Below the pieces are notes generated by a model that saw only the letters and a program-made list of their open reading frames with translations, did not search any database and was not told the DNA's origin. Below, one piece after another: positions 28,928-42,490 of a stretch of 64,000 nt of DNA. Position numbers and translations under genes: made by a program. Source of the stretch: Phymorhynchus buccinoides (lineage: Eukaryota > Mollusca > Gastropoda > Neogastropoda > Raphitomidae); assembly GCA_017654935.2 (NCBI GenBank), contig CM065686.1, forward strand, positions 25,943,780 to 26,007,779. Reading direction: 5' to 3'. Positions within the stretch are counted from its first letter, which is position 1. The number at the start of each line of letters is the position of its first letter.

Positions 28928-29262
28928 GAAACAACATTCTATCGTTCTCGGGAAAAGGATTGGGTAGGATCAGCCTATAGGGGAAGACGGGGTAAAAAGC
29001 GCATGGGCGGGTAAGAAGCCCACCCCAATTATCTCATGAAATAAAGAAAATTTCAGTCAAATTTGCCCATGAGACGAATGCTAGACATTAACGCTCGTCT
29101 CATGGGCAAAATGAGACTGAAATTTGCTTAATTTCATGAGATAATTGGGGTGGGCTTCTTACCCGCCCATGCGCTTTTTACCCCGTCTTCCCCTATGAGT
29201 ATTTTCATAAAAGCCGAAAGAAGCAGACTTTGAGATTGAGGGTCGTAAATATGAGGAGGGCG
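28928..29262 (+). repeat. Dispersed repeat, copy 2 of 3, split by a MITE
   Basis: Left part 'ggatcagccta' at 28928-28979 and right part 'aagcagactttgagattgag' from 29221 are contiguous in the copies at 11055-11165 and 62088-62205. They are separated here by the foldback element. Confidence 0.75.
28980..29193. mobile_element. Foldback MITE with TA target duplication
   Basis: A 214-bp almost perfect inverted repeat. Both ends are GGGGAAGACGGGGTAAAAAG read inward, and the arms of about 90-100 bp pair through 'gcatgggcgggtaagaagcc' and 'cccaattatctcatgaaat'. Direct TA dinucleotides flank it (28978-28979 and 29194-29195). It has no coding capacity. TA duplication suggests mobilisation by a Tc1/mariner-type or related DDE transposase, which is inference. 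Confidence 0.88.
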
Positions 29263-31097
29263 ACTAAAGTACAAGATTTCTAGAAAATGCTATAACATCA
29301 AGCACCTCTTGTAGTCGGCTTGCTGTCAGACGGATTGAAACTAAGTGGTGGGCTCTTGGCGGAGCGAGATATGCAGCGTCGTCAGTGCCGTCTAGTTTGT
29401 TTACTTGTTCGCTTTGTGGAAACACCCACTTCGTTCGCGGATTCATGTCCTTAACCCCTTCGAGACATGGCTGCCTTAGACAAACATTACTGGCCTGGGG
29501 CTGCCTAGAAAAAAAGAGAAAAAAAGAAGCGCAAGAAAACTAATAAAAAGTTTATTCTTTTCGCTTTGAAATCGTATTTTAAAATCGGAATCATATCATT
29601 AATCTCCTTATTGCTAATCACTGTTAATGAAAACATATTGGAATATGTTCTTAGGCTCGATTTCTTTGGACATTTTTAACATTAAAAATGTAAATAGAAG
29701 TGTCCAACATAAGGGAAACGAAAGTTGGAAGAATGATGAAGAGAAGTAACTAAAAAAACACGTGGTTTGGATTGGGAAGAAACATGGATTTAGACAAGTT
29801 ATAGACTCAGAAATCGCTGTTCCGAAAATACTCTGAACTGGGCCCTGACTGGCGTTCTCCTGTTCCGAGTATACTCATAATTGGTCTGCAATGAGTTCAG
29901 AACACTCTTTTACTGAATGAATGAATGAATCTTTTATTTAACGTATGTTCACTTCACAGTGATATTACACGAAGAGTAACTGTTACTGAAGACTGTAAAG
30001 AAGCACTTAATTATAAGGCAGGGGGGTCAGAAAACATGTCTCTGTGCGATTGTCTCTTCGTTAAATCCACCGAACAATACTGTTTTTGTTCTCCCAGTTC
30101 TGTAAGAACGGGAGTACCTTGGAACGGGAACGAGGCCTATGTGCATTTCTCTATCTGTCTGTCCGCACGTCGTGCGTGTGTGCGTCTGTGTGTGATCAAA
30201 AGATGTTCCATATTCCATGTTTTAGCGCCTAAACCACGGAAACTAATCTTAAGGAAACTTAGTACACTGGTTTCTTAGGCCTTGTAGATGCGGACCGTGA
30301 TGTCAGATTCACCGAATGGCGAGCCATATAAGGCAATCCCAGTGAATATGATTTGACTATCACAAAGACATTGATTACTTCAAAGACAATGGATGGATTT
30401 AAGCCAAAATAGATAAGCTTATAGTGAAAAGTGTCCCAGAGGGAGTTTTGTTGTTGCTGTAAAATATCAATTACTCAGTATTGCTATGCTGATAACGGAG
30501 TTTCTTTTAAAACACACACATAAAAACACAATGACCCAAGAGTAAACAATTACATCCTTTGACTTTCTTCAGTAACCGGGAGTACATTATATATGGCTGT
30601 GCCATCTTGTTATTATGCTCCTTTCTCCTTAACTTGTAGCTTGCTTCAGCAGTCCCATCCCCATCATCAGTCCTACTCGCCTGCTTGTCCATTGTTAGTA
30701 GCCCCTACCTACATGTATTATATTTGGACACAACGCTTGCTTTTTACTAGGGGAATTGTTTCCAAAGAGAAATGTACATATATTTGTTTGTCTTTGTTGG
30801 TTTTTTGGGTGTTTTTTTGTCTGTGAACAAATTGCTGAAGTTGTAAACTGTGTTTTTGATAGAATGGCGTGGCATCATTCAACATTCCACTAAACGTTGG
30901 AGTTTATGGAGATTGACGTTCAAGAAATAGGAATGCCTTCATTCAACGTTTGTTGAACAGAAAATGTATTTTGGGGGTATCTTTTTTCTACTGCTGTTTG
31001 TCTTTGCTTTTTATATTCTACATATGCTTGTGCTTTTTATATAAGAAAAAACAATCATTTTATTTGTCGTTGTTTGTTTGTTTGTTTGTTGAATTTC
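29263..31097. other. No gene recognised between cassettes
   Basis: Mixed unique sequence. At 29914-29945 a (TGAA)n run next to 'ttttattta' looks like the 3' tail of an antisense LINE. The stretch 30290-30460 resembles 4460-4610 loosely (both 'ccgtgatgt/ccctgatgt' then 'gtgaaaa.gtgtc'), an old dispersed repeat. ASNS C-terminal exons were looked for here and not found. Confidence 0.5.
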
Positions 31098-31098
31098 G

Positions 31099-31137
<39 letters not shown>

Positions 31138-31174
31138 CGCGTGTGCGTGCGTGCGTGTGCGTGCGTGTGCGTGC

Positions 31175-31217
<43 letters not shown>

Positions 31218-31252
31218 TGTGTGTGTGTGTGTGTGCGCGCGTGCGCATGCAC
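31098..31252. repeat. (GT)n/(GCGT)n microsatellite
   Basis: GT repeat grading into GTGC and GCGT repeats. The open frames across it are Cys/Val/Arg/Ala artefacts. Confidence 0.95.
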
Positions 31253-31304
31253 TTGAGTTTTGTGTATTTGTGTGTGTATGAGTGTATGTGAATGTGTGTG
31301 TTGC

Positions 31305-34300
31305 TACAGACAGATGAGGCCTATAGAGACAGACACGTGAGAATCAGAATCAGACAGATGAGGCTATAGACAGAATCAGACAGACCTAGGCCAGAGATAG
31401 ACACGTGGAGACAGACTACAGACAGATGAGGCCTATAGAGATAGACACGTGGAATCAGACAGACTACAGACAGATGAGGCCTATAGAGACACGTGGAATC
31501 AGACAGACTACAGACAGATGAGGCCTATAGAGATAGACACGTGGAATCAGACAGACTACAGACAGATGAGGCCTATAGAGATAGACACGTGGAATCAGAC
31601 AGACTACAGACAGATGAGGCCTATAGAGACAGACACGTGGAATCAGACAGACTACAGACAGATGAGGCCTATAAGATAGACACGTGGAATCAGACAGACT
31701 ACAGACAGATGAGGCCTATAGAGACAGACACGTGGAATCAGACAGACTACAGACAGATGAGGCCTATCAGACAGACTACAGACAGATGAGGCCTATAGAG
31801 ATAGACACGTGGAATCAGACAGAGATAGAGATAGACACGTGGAATCAGACAGACTACAGACAGATGAGGCCTATAGAGATAGACACGTGGAATCAGACAG
31901 ACTACAGACAGATGAGGCCTATAGAGAGATAGACACGTGGAATCAGACAGACTACAGACAGATGAGGCCTAGAGACAGACACGTGGAATCAGACAGACTA
32001 CAGACAGATGAGGCCTATAGAGACAGATGAGGCCTATAGAGACACGTGGAATCAGACAGACTACAGACAGATGAGGCCTATAGAGACAGACACGTGGAAT
32101 CAGACAGAGGCCTATAGAGATAGACACGTGGAATCACAGACAGATGAGGCCTATAGAGATAGACACGTGGAATCAGACAGACTACAGACAGATGAGGCCT
32201 ATAGAGATAGACACGTGGAATCAGACAGACTACAGACAGATGAGGCCTATAGAGGACACTGGATCAGACTACAGACAGATGAGGCCTATAGTGACACGAA
32301 TCAGACAGACTACAGACAGATGAGGCCTATAGAGATAGACACGTGGAATCAGACAGACTACAGACAGATGAGGCCTATAGAGATAGACACGTGGAATCAG
32401 ACTACAGACAGATGAGGCCTATAGAGACAGACACGTGGAATCAGACAGACAGACAGATGAGGCCTATAGAGACAGACACGTGGAATCAGACAGACTACAG
32501 ACAGATGAGGCCTATAGAGACAGACACGTGGAATCAGACAGACTACAGACAGATGAGGCCTATAGAGATAGACACGTGGAATCAGACAGACTACAGACAG
32601 ATGAGGCCTATAGAGACAGACACGTGGAATCAGACAGACTACAGACAGATGAGGCCTATAGAGATAGACACGTGGAGATCAGACACGTGGACAGACAGAC
32701 TACAGACAGATGAGGCCTATAGAGATAGACACGTGGAATCAGACAGACTACAGACAGATGAGGCCTATAGACACGACAGACACAGTATAGAGAAGACAGA
32801 CAGACAGACTACAGACAGATGAGGCCTATAGAGATAGACACGTGGAATCAGACAGACTACAGACAGATGAGGCCTATAGAGATAGACACGTGGAATCAGA
32901 CAGACTACAGACAGATGAGGCCTATAGAGACAGACACGTGGGACAGACTACAGACAGATGAGGCCTATAGAGATAGACACGTGGAGACAGACTACAGACA
33001 GATGAGGCCTATAGAGATAGACACGTGGAATCAGACAGACTACAGACAGATGAGGCCTATAGAGATAGACACGTGGAATCAGACAGACTACAGACAGATG
33101 AGGCCTATAGAGACAGACACGTGGAATCAGACAGACTACAGACAGATGAGGCCTATAGAGATAGACACGTGGAATCAGACAGACTACAGACAGATGAGGC
33201 CTATAGAGACACGTGGAATCAGACACGTGGATAGAGATCAGACAGACTACAGACAGATGAGGCCTATAGAGATAGACACGTGGAATCAGACAGACTACAG
33301 ACAGATGAGGCCTATAGAGATAGACACGTGGAATCAGACAGACTACAGACAGATGAGGCCTATAGAGACAGACACGTGGAATCAGACAGACTACAGACAG
33401 ATGAGGCCTATAGAGATAGACACGTGAGGCCTAATCAGACAGACTACAGACAGATGAGGCCTATAGAGACAGACACGTGGAATCAGACAGACTACAGACA
33501 GATGAGGCCTATAGAGACAGACACGTGGAATCAGACAGACTACAGACAGATGAGGCCTATAGAGACTACAGACACGTGGAATCAGACAGACTACAGACAG
33601 ATGAGGCCTATAGAGATAGACACGTGGAATCAGACAGACTACAGACAGATGAGGCCTATAGAGACAGACACGTGGAATCAGACAGACTACAGACAGATGA
33701 GGCCTATAGAGATAGACACGTGGAATCAGACAGACTACAGACAGATGAGGCCTATAGAGACAGACACGTGGATGAGGCCTATAGAGATAGACACGTGGAA
33801 TCAGACAGACTACAGACAGATGGATAGAGATAGACACGTCAGACAGACTACAGACAGATGAGGCCTATAGAGACAGACACGTGGAATCAGACAGACTACA
33901 GACAGATGAGGCCTATAGAGACAGAGACACGTGGAGACAGACTACAGACAGATGAGGCCTATAGAGATAGACACGTGGAATCAGACAGACTACAGACAGA
34001 TGAGGCCTATAGAGATAGACACGTGGAATCAGACAGACTACAGACAGATGAGGCCTATAGAGATAGACACGTGGAATCAGACAGACTACAGACAGATGAG
34101 GCCTATAGAGACAAGACACGTGGAATCAGACAGACTACAGACAGATGAGGCCTATTGAGACAGACACGTGGAATCAGACAGACTACAGACAGATGAGGCC
34201 TATAGAGATAGACACGTGGAGTCAGACAGACTACAGACAGATGAGGCCTATAGAGATCAGACAGACTACAGACAGATGAGGCCTATAGAGATAGACACGT

Positions 34301-37300
34301 GGAATCAGACAGACTACAGACAGATGAGGCCTATAGAGACAGACACGTGGATGAGGCCTATAGAGACAGACACGACAGACAGACAGACAGATGAGGCCTA
34401 TAGAGACAGACACGTGGACAGACAGACTACAGACAGATGAGGCCTATAGAGATAGACACGTGGAAGACAGACTACAGACAGATGAGGCAGACAGACTACA
34501 GACAGATGAGGCCTATAGAGACAGACACGTGGAAGACAGACTACAGACAGATGAGGCCTATAGAGATAGACACGTGGACAGACAGACTACAGACAGATGA
34601 GGCCTATAGAGATAGACACGTGGAATCAGACAGACTACAGACAGATGAGGCCTATAGAGATAGACACGTGGAATCAGACAGACTACAGACAGAGGCCTAT
34701 AGAGACAGACACGTGGATCAGACAGACTACAGACAGATGAGGCGAGACAGACACGAATCAGACAGACTACAGACAGATGAGGCCTATAGAGACAGACACG
34801 TGGAATCAGACAGACTACAGACAGATGAGGCCTATAGAGACAGACACGTGGAATCAGACAGACTACAGACAGATGAGGCCTATAGAGATAGACACGTGGA
34901 ATCAGACAGACTACAGACAGATGAGATAGAGATCACGTGGACAGACAGACTACAGACAGATGAGGCCTATAGAGACAGACACGTGGAATCAGACAGACTA
35001 CAGACAGATGAGGCCTATAGAGACAGACACGTGGAATCAGACAGACTACAGACAGATGAGGCCTATAGAGAGACACGTGGAATCAGACAGACTACAGACA
35101 GATGAGGCCTATAGAGATAGAGACAGACTACAGACAGATGAGGCCTATAGAGACAGACACGTGGAATCAGACAGACTACAGACAGACACAGACTACAGAC
35201 AGATGAGGCCTATAGAGATAGACACGTGGAATCAGACAGACTACAGACAGATGAGGCCTATAGAGATAGACACGTGGAATCAGACAGACTACAGACAGAT
35301 GAGATATAGGACCTATCAGAGACAGACACCTATAGAGTGGACACGTGGAATCAGACAGACTACAGACAGATGAGGCCTATAGAGATAGACACGTGGAATC
35401 AGACAGACTACAGACAGATGAGGCCTATAGAGAGACACGTGGAATCAGACATAGAGATAGACACGTGGAATCAGACAGACTACAGACAGATGAGGCCTAT
35501 AGAGACGTGGAGACACGTGGAATCAGACAGACTACAGACAGATGAGGCCTATAGAGATAGACACGTGGAATCAGACAGACTACAGACAGATGAGGCCTAT
35601 AGAGATAGACACGTGGAATCAGACAGACTACAGACAGACCTATAGAGACAGACAGACTACAGACAGATGAGGCCTATAGAGATAGACACGTGGAATCAGA
35701 CAGACTACAGACAGATGAGGCCTATAGAGACAGACACGTGGAATCAGACAGACTACAGACAGATGAGGCCTATAGAGATAGACACGTGGAATCAGACAGA
35801 CTACAGACAGATGAGGCCTATAGAGAAGACACGTGGAATCAGACAGACTACAGACAGATGAGGCCTATAGAGATAGACACGTGGAATCAGACAGACTACA
35901 GACAGATGAGGCCTATAGAGACAGACACGTGGAATCAGACAGACTACAGACAGATGAGGCCTATAGAGATAGACACGTGGAATCAGACAGACTACAGACA
36001 GATGAGGCCTATAGAGATAGACACGTGGAATCAGACAGACTACAGACAGATGAGGCCTATAGAGATAGACACTGGATACAGACAGATGAGACACACGTGG
36101 AATCAGACAGACTACAGACAGATGAGGCCTATAGAGATAGACACGTGGAATCAGACAGACTACAGACAGATGAGGCCTATAGAGATAGACACGTGGAATC
36201 AGACAGACTACAGACAGATGAGGCCTATAGAGAGACACGTGGAGACAGACTACAGACAGATGAGATAGAGATAGACACGTGGAATCAGACAGACTACAGA
36301 CAGATGAGGCCTATAGAGACAGACACGTGGAATCAGACAGACTAGACAGAGACAGATGAGGACAGACTACAGATATAGAGACAGACACGTGGAATCAGAC
36401 AGACTACAGACAGATGAGGCCTATAGAGATAGACACGTGGAATCAGACAGACTACAGACAGATGAGGCCTATAGAGATAGACACGTGGAATCAGACAGAC
36501 TACAGACAGATGAGGCCTATAGAGACAGACACGTGGAATCAGACAGACTACAGACAGATGAGGCCTATAGAGATAGACACGTGGAATCAGACAGACTACA
36601 GACAGATGAGGCCTATAGAGATAGACACGTGGAATCAGACAGACTACAGACAGATGAGGCCTATAGAGATAGACACGTGGAATCAGACAGACTACAGACA
36701 GATGAGGCCTATAGAGACAGACACGTGGAATCAGACAGACTACAGACAGATGAGGCCTATAGAGACAGACACGTGGAATCAGACAGACTACAGACAGATG
36801 AGGCCTATAGAGACAGACACGTGGACAGACAGATGAGGCCTATAGAGACACGTGGAATCAGACAGACTACAGACAGATGAGGCCTATAGAGATAGACACG
36901 TGGAATCAGACAGACTACAGACAGATGAGGCCTATAGAGATAGACACGTGGAGACACGTGGAAGACAGACTCAGATGAGGCCTATAGACAGACAGATGAG
37001 GCCTATAGAGATAGACACGTGGACAGACAGACTACAGACAGATGAGGCCTATAGAGATAGACACGTGGAATCAGACAGACTACAGACAGATGAGGCCTAT
37101 AGAGAGACAGACACGTGGATGAGGCCTATCAGACAGACACGTACAGACAGATGAGGCCTATAGAGATAGACACGTGGAATCAGACAGACTACAGACAGAT
37201 GAGGCCTATAGAGATAGACACGTGGAATCAGACAGACTACAGACAGATGAGGCCTATAGAGACAGACACGTGGATCAGACAGACTACAGACAGATGAGGC

Positions 37301-40065
37301 CTATAGAGATAGACACGTGGAATCAGACAGACTACAGACAGATGAGGCCTATAGAGACAGACACGTGGAATCAGACAGACTACAGACAGATGAGGCCTAT
37401 AGAGATAGACACGTGGAATCAGACAGACTACAGACAGATGAGGCCTATAGAGATAGACACGTGGAATCAGACAGACTACAGACAGATGAGGCCTATAGAG
37501 ATAGACACGTGGACAGAGACAGACAGACAGACAGATGAGGCCTATAGAGATAGACACGTGGAATCAGACAGACTACAGACAGATGAGGCCTATAGAGATA
37601 GACACGTGGACAGACAGACTACAGACAGATGAGGCCTATAGAGATAGACACGTGGACAGACTACAGACAGATGAGGCCTATAGAGATGACACGTGGAATC
37701 AGACAGACTACAGACAGATGAGGCCTATAGAGACAGACACGTGGAATCAGACAGACTACAGACAGATGAGGCCTATAGAGATAGACACGTGGAATCAGAC
37801 AGACTACAGACAGATGAGGCCTATAGAGACAGACACGTGGACAGACAGACTACAGACAGATGAGGCCTATAGAGATAGACACGTGGAATCAGACAGACTA
37901 CAGACAGATGAGGCCTATAGAGACAGACACGTGGAATCAGACAGACTACAGACAGATGAGGCCTATAGAGATAGACACGTGGAATCAGACAGACTACAGA
38001 CAGATGAGGCCTATAGAGACAGACACGTGGAGACACTACAGACAGATGAGGCCTATAGAGATAGACACGTGGAATCAGACAGACTGGAGACAGACACGTG
38101 GAATCAGACAGACTACAGACAGACTACAGACAGATGAGGCCTATAGAGATAGACACGTGGATACAGACAGATGAGCCTATAGAGATAGACAGTGGAATCA
38201 GACAGACTACAGACAGATGAGGCCTATCACACGACAGACAGACTACAGACAGATGAGGCCTATAGAGATAGACACGTGGAATCAGACAGACTACAGACAG
38301 ATGAGGCCTATAGAGATAGACACGTGGAATCAGACAGACTACAGACAGATGAGGCCTATAGAGATAGACACGTGGAATCAGACAGACTACAGACAGATGA
38401 GGCCTATAGAGACTAGACACGTGGAAGACAGACAGACAGACAGACTACAGACAGATGAGGCCTATAGAGATAGACACGTGGAATCAGACAGACTACAGAC
38501 AGATGAGGCCTATAGAGATAGTGGAATCACAGTGGAGACACGTGGATCAGACAGACTACAGACAGATGAGACACGTGGAATCAGACAGACAGACAGACAG
38601 ATGAGGCCTATAGAGATAGACACGTGGACATCAGACAGACTACAGACAGATGAGGCCTATAGAGATAGACACGTGGAATCAGACAGACTACAGACAGATG
38701 AGGCCTATAGAGACAGACACGTGGAATCAGACAGACTACAGACAGACACGTGGAATCAGACAGATACAGACAGATGAGGCCTATAGAGACAGACACGTGG
38801 AATCAGACAGACTACAGACAGATGAGGCCTATAGAGATAGACACGTGGAATCAGACAGACTACAGACAGATGAGGCCTATAGAGATAGACACGTGGAATC
38901 AGACAGACTACAGACAGATGAGGCCTATAGAGATAGACACGTGGAATCAGACAGACTACAGACAGATGAGGCCTATAGAGACAGACACGTGGAGGACTAC
39001 TACAGACAGATGAGGCCTATAGACACGTGGAATCAGACAGACTACAGACAGATGAGGCCTATAGAGATAGACACGTGGAATCAGACAGACTACAGACAGA
39101 TGAGGCCTATAGAGATAGACACGTGGAATCAGACAGACTACAGACAGATACAGAGACAGACAGACAGGACCAGACAGATGAGGCCTATAGAGATAGACAC
39201 GTGGAATCAGACAGACTACAGACAGATGAGGCCTATAGAGATAGACACGTGGAATCAGACAGACTACAGACAGATGAGGCCTATAGAGATAGACACGTGG
39301 AATCAGACAGACTACAGACAGATGAGGCCTATAGAGATAGACACGTGGAATCAGACAGACTACAGACAGATGAGGCCTATAGAGATAGACACGTGGAATC
39401 AGACAGACTACAGACAGATGAGGCCTATAGAGATAGACACGTGGAATCAGACAGACTACAGACAGATGAGGCCTATAGAGACAGACACGTGGAATCAGAC
39501 AGACTACAGACAGATGAGGCCTATAGAGATAGACACGTGGAATCAGACAGACTACAGAGACAGACACGTGAGGACCTAGGCCTATAGAGATAGACACGTG
39601 GAATCAGACAGACTACAGACAGATGAGGCCTATAGAGATAGACACGTGGAATCAGACAGACTACAGACAGATGAGGCCTATAGAGATAGACACGTGGAAT
39701 CAGACAGACTACAGACAGATGAGGCCTATAGAGATAGACACGTGGAATCAGACAGACTACAGACAGATGAGGCCTATAGAGATAGACACGTGGAGATCAG
39801 ACAGACTACAGACAGATGAGGCCTATAGAGACAGACACGTGGACAGACAGACTACAGACAGATGAGGCCTATAGAGACAGACACGTGGAATCAGACAGAC
39901 TACAGACAGATGAGGCCTATAGAGACAGACACGTGGAGATGATCAGACAGACTACAGACAGATGAGGCCTATAGAGACAGACACGTGGAATCAGACAGAC
40001 TACAGACAGATGAGGCCTATAGAGACAGACACGTGGAATCAGACAGACTACAGACAGATGAGGCC
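31305..40065. repeat. 48-bp satellite array, about 180 units, 8.8 kb
   Basis: A 48-bp unit containing 'ACACGTGGAATCAGACAGAC', 'TACAGACAGATGAGGCCTAT' and 'AGAGATAG' repeats with many small truncations. Typical variants are AGATAG/AGACAG and loss of part of the unit. Each full unit has two 6-bp palindromes, CACGTG (an E-box) and AGGCCT, and several CAGACA motifs. Because 48 is divisible by 3 and the unit lacks stops in several frames, long frames appear on both strands (up to 309 codons). I treat these as artefacts. The array ends abruptly at 'gaggcc' near 40065. Confidence 0.95.
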
Positions 40066-40617
40066 AACAGTCCTCTTGTTGAAAGCATAGTGAGGTGGAG
40101 CAGATAGCTGCAAACTGAATAGGGGACAAGTTCATTGATAGAACAATAGAGCGATAGGAACAAAGTAGGACAGAGACTAAATAAAATAGAAAGCACGATA
40201 TTAACATCTGGCATTTAAAAAGCCCAGTGACCTAACCTAAAGCTTGATCACATGCGGTTTGAGCAACCATCGTGCTCGTGATGTGTATATAGGACAGCGA
40301 TTGTGACATTTCTATTTTATTTCCACGCAACACACCACTGGAGAGCTGAAGCCACCGACAGGCGTCGTTTGAAAGACAGAAAGAGGGTAAGTTATCAATG
40401 TTGTTATTTATCTTTTGAGTGTTTTTTCCCCTCGTAAGTTTGAAAACACTGAACACGCCTCTTGCACATGCACGCTACCGCACACATGCACGAGCGCACG
40501 CATGCAGGCACGCTTAAGTATTATCCAACTCGCAACGTTTGTAGCCGGCCTAGAGTCATTGGCCTTGTCTTTAATAATATGGTGCAAAATGCCAATGCAA
40601 GTTTTTGACGTAGGCTT
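40066..40617. other. No gene recognised
   Basis: Unique sequence after the satellite. No coding motif and no ASNS exon. Confidence 0.5.
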
Positions 40618-40857
40618 TGTCGGGTTCAAATTCCCAACGTGGTCAAATTCCCAGCTCGCTCTACTATAAGACTGACTATTTGCGGCATTTTGCGACATTG
40701 CGACATTTCACTTTTTTCTAGGGTTAGGGACAGGGTTAGGGTTAGGGTTAGGTAAATGGTTCAAGTAACGAAAAAGTGAAATTTGTGGTTGTCGCAAATA
40801 GTCACTCTCATACTAGGAGCTGGGAATTTGACCACGCTGGGAATTTGAACCCGACAG
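40618..40857. mobile_element. Inverted-repeat (foldback) element with telomere-like core
   Basis: Left arm 'TGTCGGGTTCAAATTCCCA' with 'GTGGTCAAATTCCCAGCTC' and 'GACTATTTGCG' is matched in reverse complement by the right arm ending near 40857. Between the arms lies a (TTAGGG)n-like tract. The arms are about 85-90% matched, with gaps. No coding capacity; a non-autonomous element is the likely identity. Confidence 0.75.
40719..40753. repeat. Interstitial telomere-like (TTAGGG)n
   Basis: Five to six TTAGGG-type units, one with an ACA interruption, at the centre of the inverted repeat. Confidence 0.85.
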
Positions 40858-41682
40858 GCTTATCTAGTGTGTTGTACATAGTGAAAGCAATTAGGCCAGC
40901 TAGTAGCTATGCGAGTTGTACTGATTGTGGCCAAAGTATTGTGTTTATATTGAAAGAAAATAGCGCACATTTACGTTTGTCAGAAATAAATGTACATGTA
41001 CTATTAAAACAAAACAAAAAGGCAACGGTTTAACCGAGGCCGTGGCTACCGCTACACCTATCTGTATTGATAAAAAAAATCGGGACTTTACTGGAGTTGC
41101 ACTGCCTCCGGGTATTGCATCCAGTATTGTTCCCACCATCTTTGTATCTACAAATGTCTCATATGTGTCTGTTCCAGACCGAGAGGACGTAAAACACCAT
41201 TTTTCGGTTTTAAGGGTCTACAGTACTCTACAAGGCCTATTAATTTTATGGGATGTTTAAGTAGGGCTATGGCCCTTACTCCTTGACAACAGGGGCGATT
41301 CTGGCGTTCCATTGAAAGGCATTTTGTCAGCTCACTCTCTTTCTCCGTGGCTCTGTCTGTCTGTCTCTCCCTCTCCATCCCCCCTCCCTCTGTCTGTCTC
41401 TCTCTCAGCTAAAACGAAAGTTGTGGTATTCTCAAGAGGTAAAATACGTAATATTCCTTTTTTTTCAATTATAATAATAAATTTAATCTTGCCCCCCAAA
41501 AGCTTTATGATAAAGCATCAAAAGCGATGTTTTGTCTTTTAAAAAAACAGGAACAAGATTGTTACCATTAGATATAAAAATAGAGCTATTTGACAGAATG
41601 ATTGCACCTATTCTTCTCTGTGACTGAGTTAGCATCGAAGTTGCAGCTTCGATACTACAAATTGATGCTCAAGTTAAACAAG
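40858..41682. other. No gene recognised
   Basis: Includes a TCTG/TCTC pyrimidine stretch near 41330-41405. No coding motif. Confidence 0.5.
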
Positions 41683-41984
41683 CGCGAAATCGCAATAGTT
41701 TGTGGCACGCGGTCTATTTTTACCACTCCAATCATGAGTTACCTCCCCTGGCTTTTCAATAATTTTAATCTGTAAACCAGAATGTTATCTCTGCACCATT
41801 TCGTAACTTTTTATATCTTTTGGAAAACATTTAAAACTATGTATCCTACTTATACTCATCAAAAGAAGCACCGCATACTCGTCGTGTCTGTTGTAGTGTC
41901 TGTATTACATATGTTTATTATTTTGTACGCTTTTAAAATACATCATTTTAAAGAGCGGCCAGAAGTGTAGCCTCGATTTGAAGT
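41683..41984 (+). repeat. Direct repeat unit, left copy, interrupted by LINE
   Basis: About 300 bp starting 'caagcgcgaaatcgcaatag' that recurs at 47180-47490 with very few differences. A 62-64 codon frame lies within each copy (41782-41970 and 47284-47478), but it has no recognisable domain. The unit is broken at ATTTGAAGT, where the LINE begins. Confidence 0.85.
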
Positions 41985-42490
41985 ACCCAGATAGATCAAC
42001 AGACAAACTAACATCCATTGACTTATCTCTAGCCAGTCCCCAATTTTTAACTGAATATTCATGGACCCCCCTAGTAGACCCCCTTGGATCGGATCATAAA
42101 CCCATTAATATTTCCCTCACCGCAGAAATCGAACTCTCTAATGAACCCTCCCCCCCAAAATACAACTATGATAAAGCCAACTGGCAACAATTCCATAACC
42201 TCCTCACCCCTTACACTTATGATGACTTACACCACAACAATCTAGAAACCCATTATAATAATATAAGAACAGCAATCACAGCCGCAGCAGATACTACGAT
42301 TCCAAACCTTTCCCCAAAGCCAACTTCCAAACCAAAAATCGCCCCTGGTGGAAAGAAGAATGCGCAGAAGCCGTACAACAAAAACACTCTGCCTGTAATA
42401 TATTCAACAAACAACCCACTCTTCCCCACCATCAAAACAAGCGAAAAGCAGAAAAAAATAGCAAAAAGATGGTCGCCAAGGCAAAGCTAG
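41985..42490 (+). pseudogene. LINE endonuclease C-terminal fragment
   Basis: Translation 'STDKLTSIDLSLASPQFL' and 'DPLGSDHKPINISL' is the last part of an APE-like nuclease, including the catalytic SDH. The N-terminal two thirds are missing through 5' truncation. The frame moves by one at about 42335-42350, after which the other frame shows the expected 'PWWKEECAEAVQQK' linker leading into the RT ORF. Confidence 0.8.

Noticed and set aside
31305..40065. Long open frames in the 48-bp array as a repeat-protein gene
   Set aside because: Frames are open on both strands, shift with small indels, lack splice or start context and follow directly from the period being a multiple of three.
41782..41970. 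62-codon frame repeated at 47284-47478 as a duplicated gene
   Set aside because: It is part of a 300-bp direct repeat; no domain, and conservation extends equally outside the frame.
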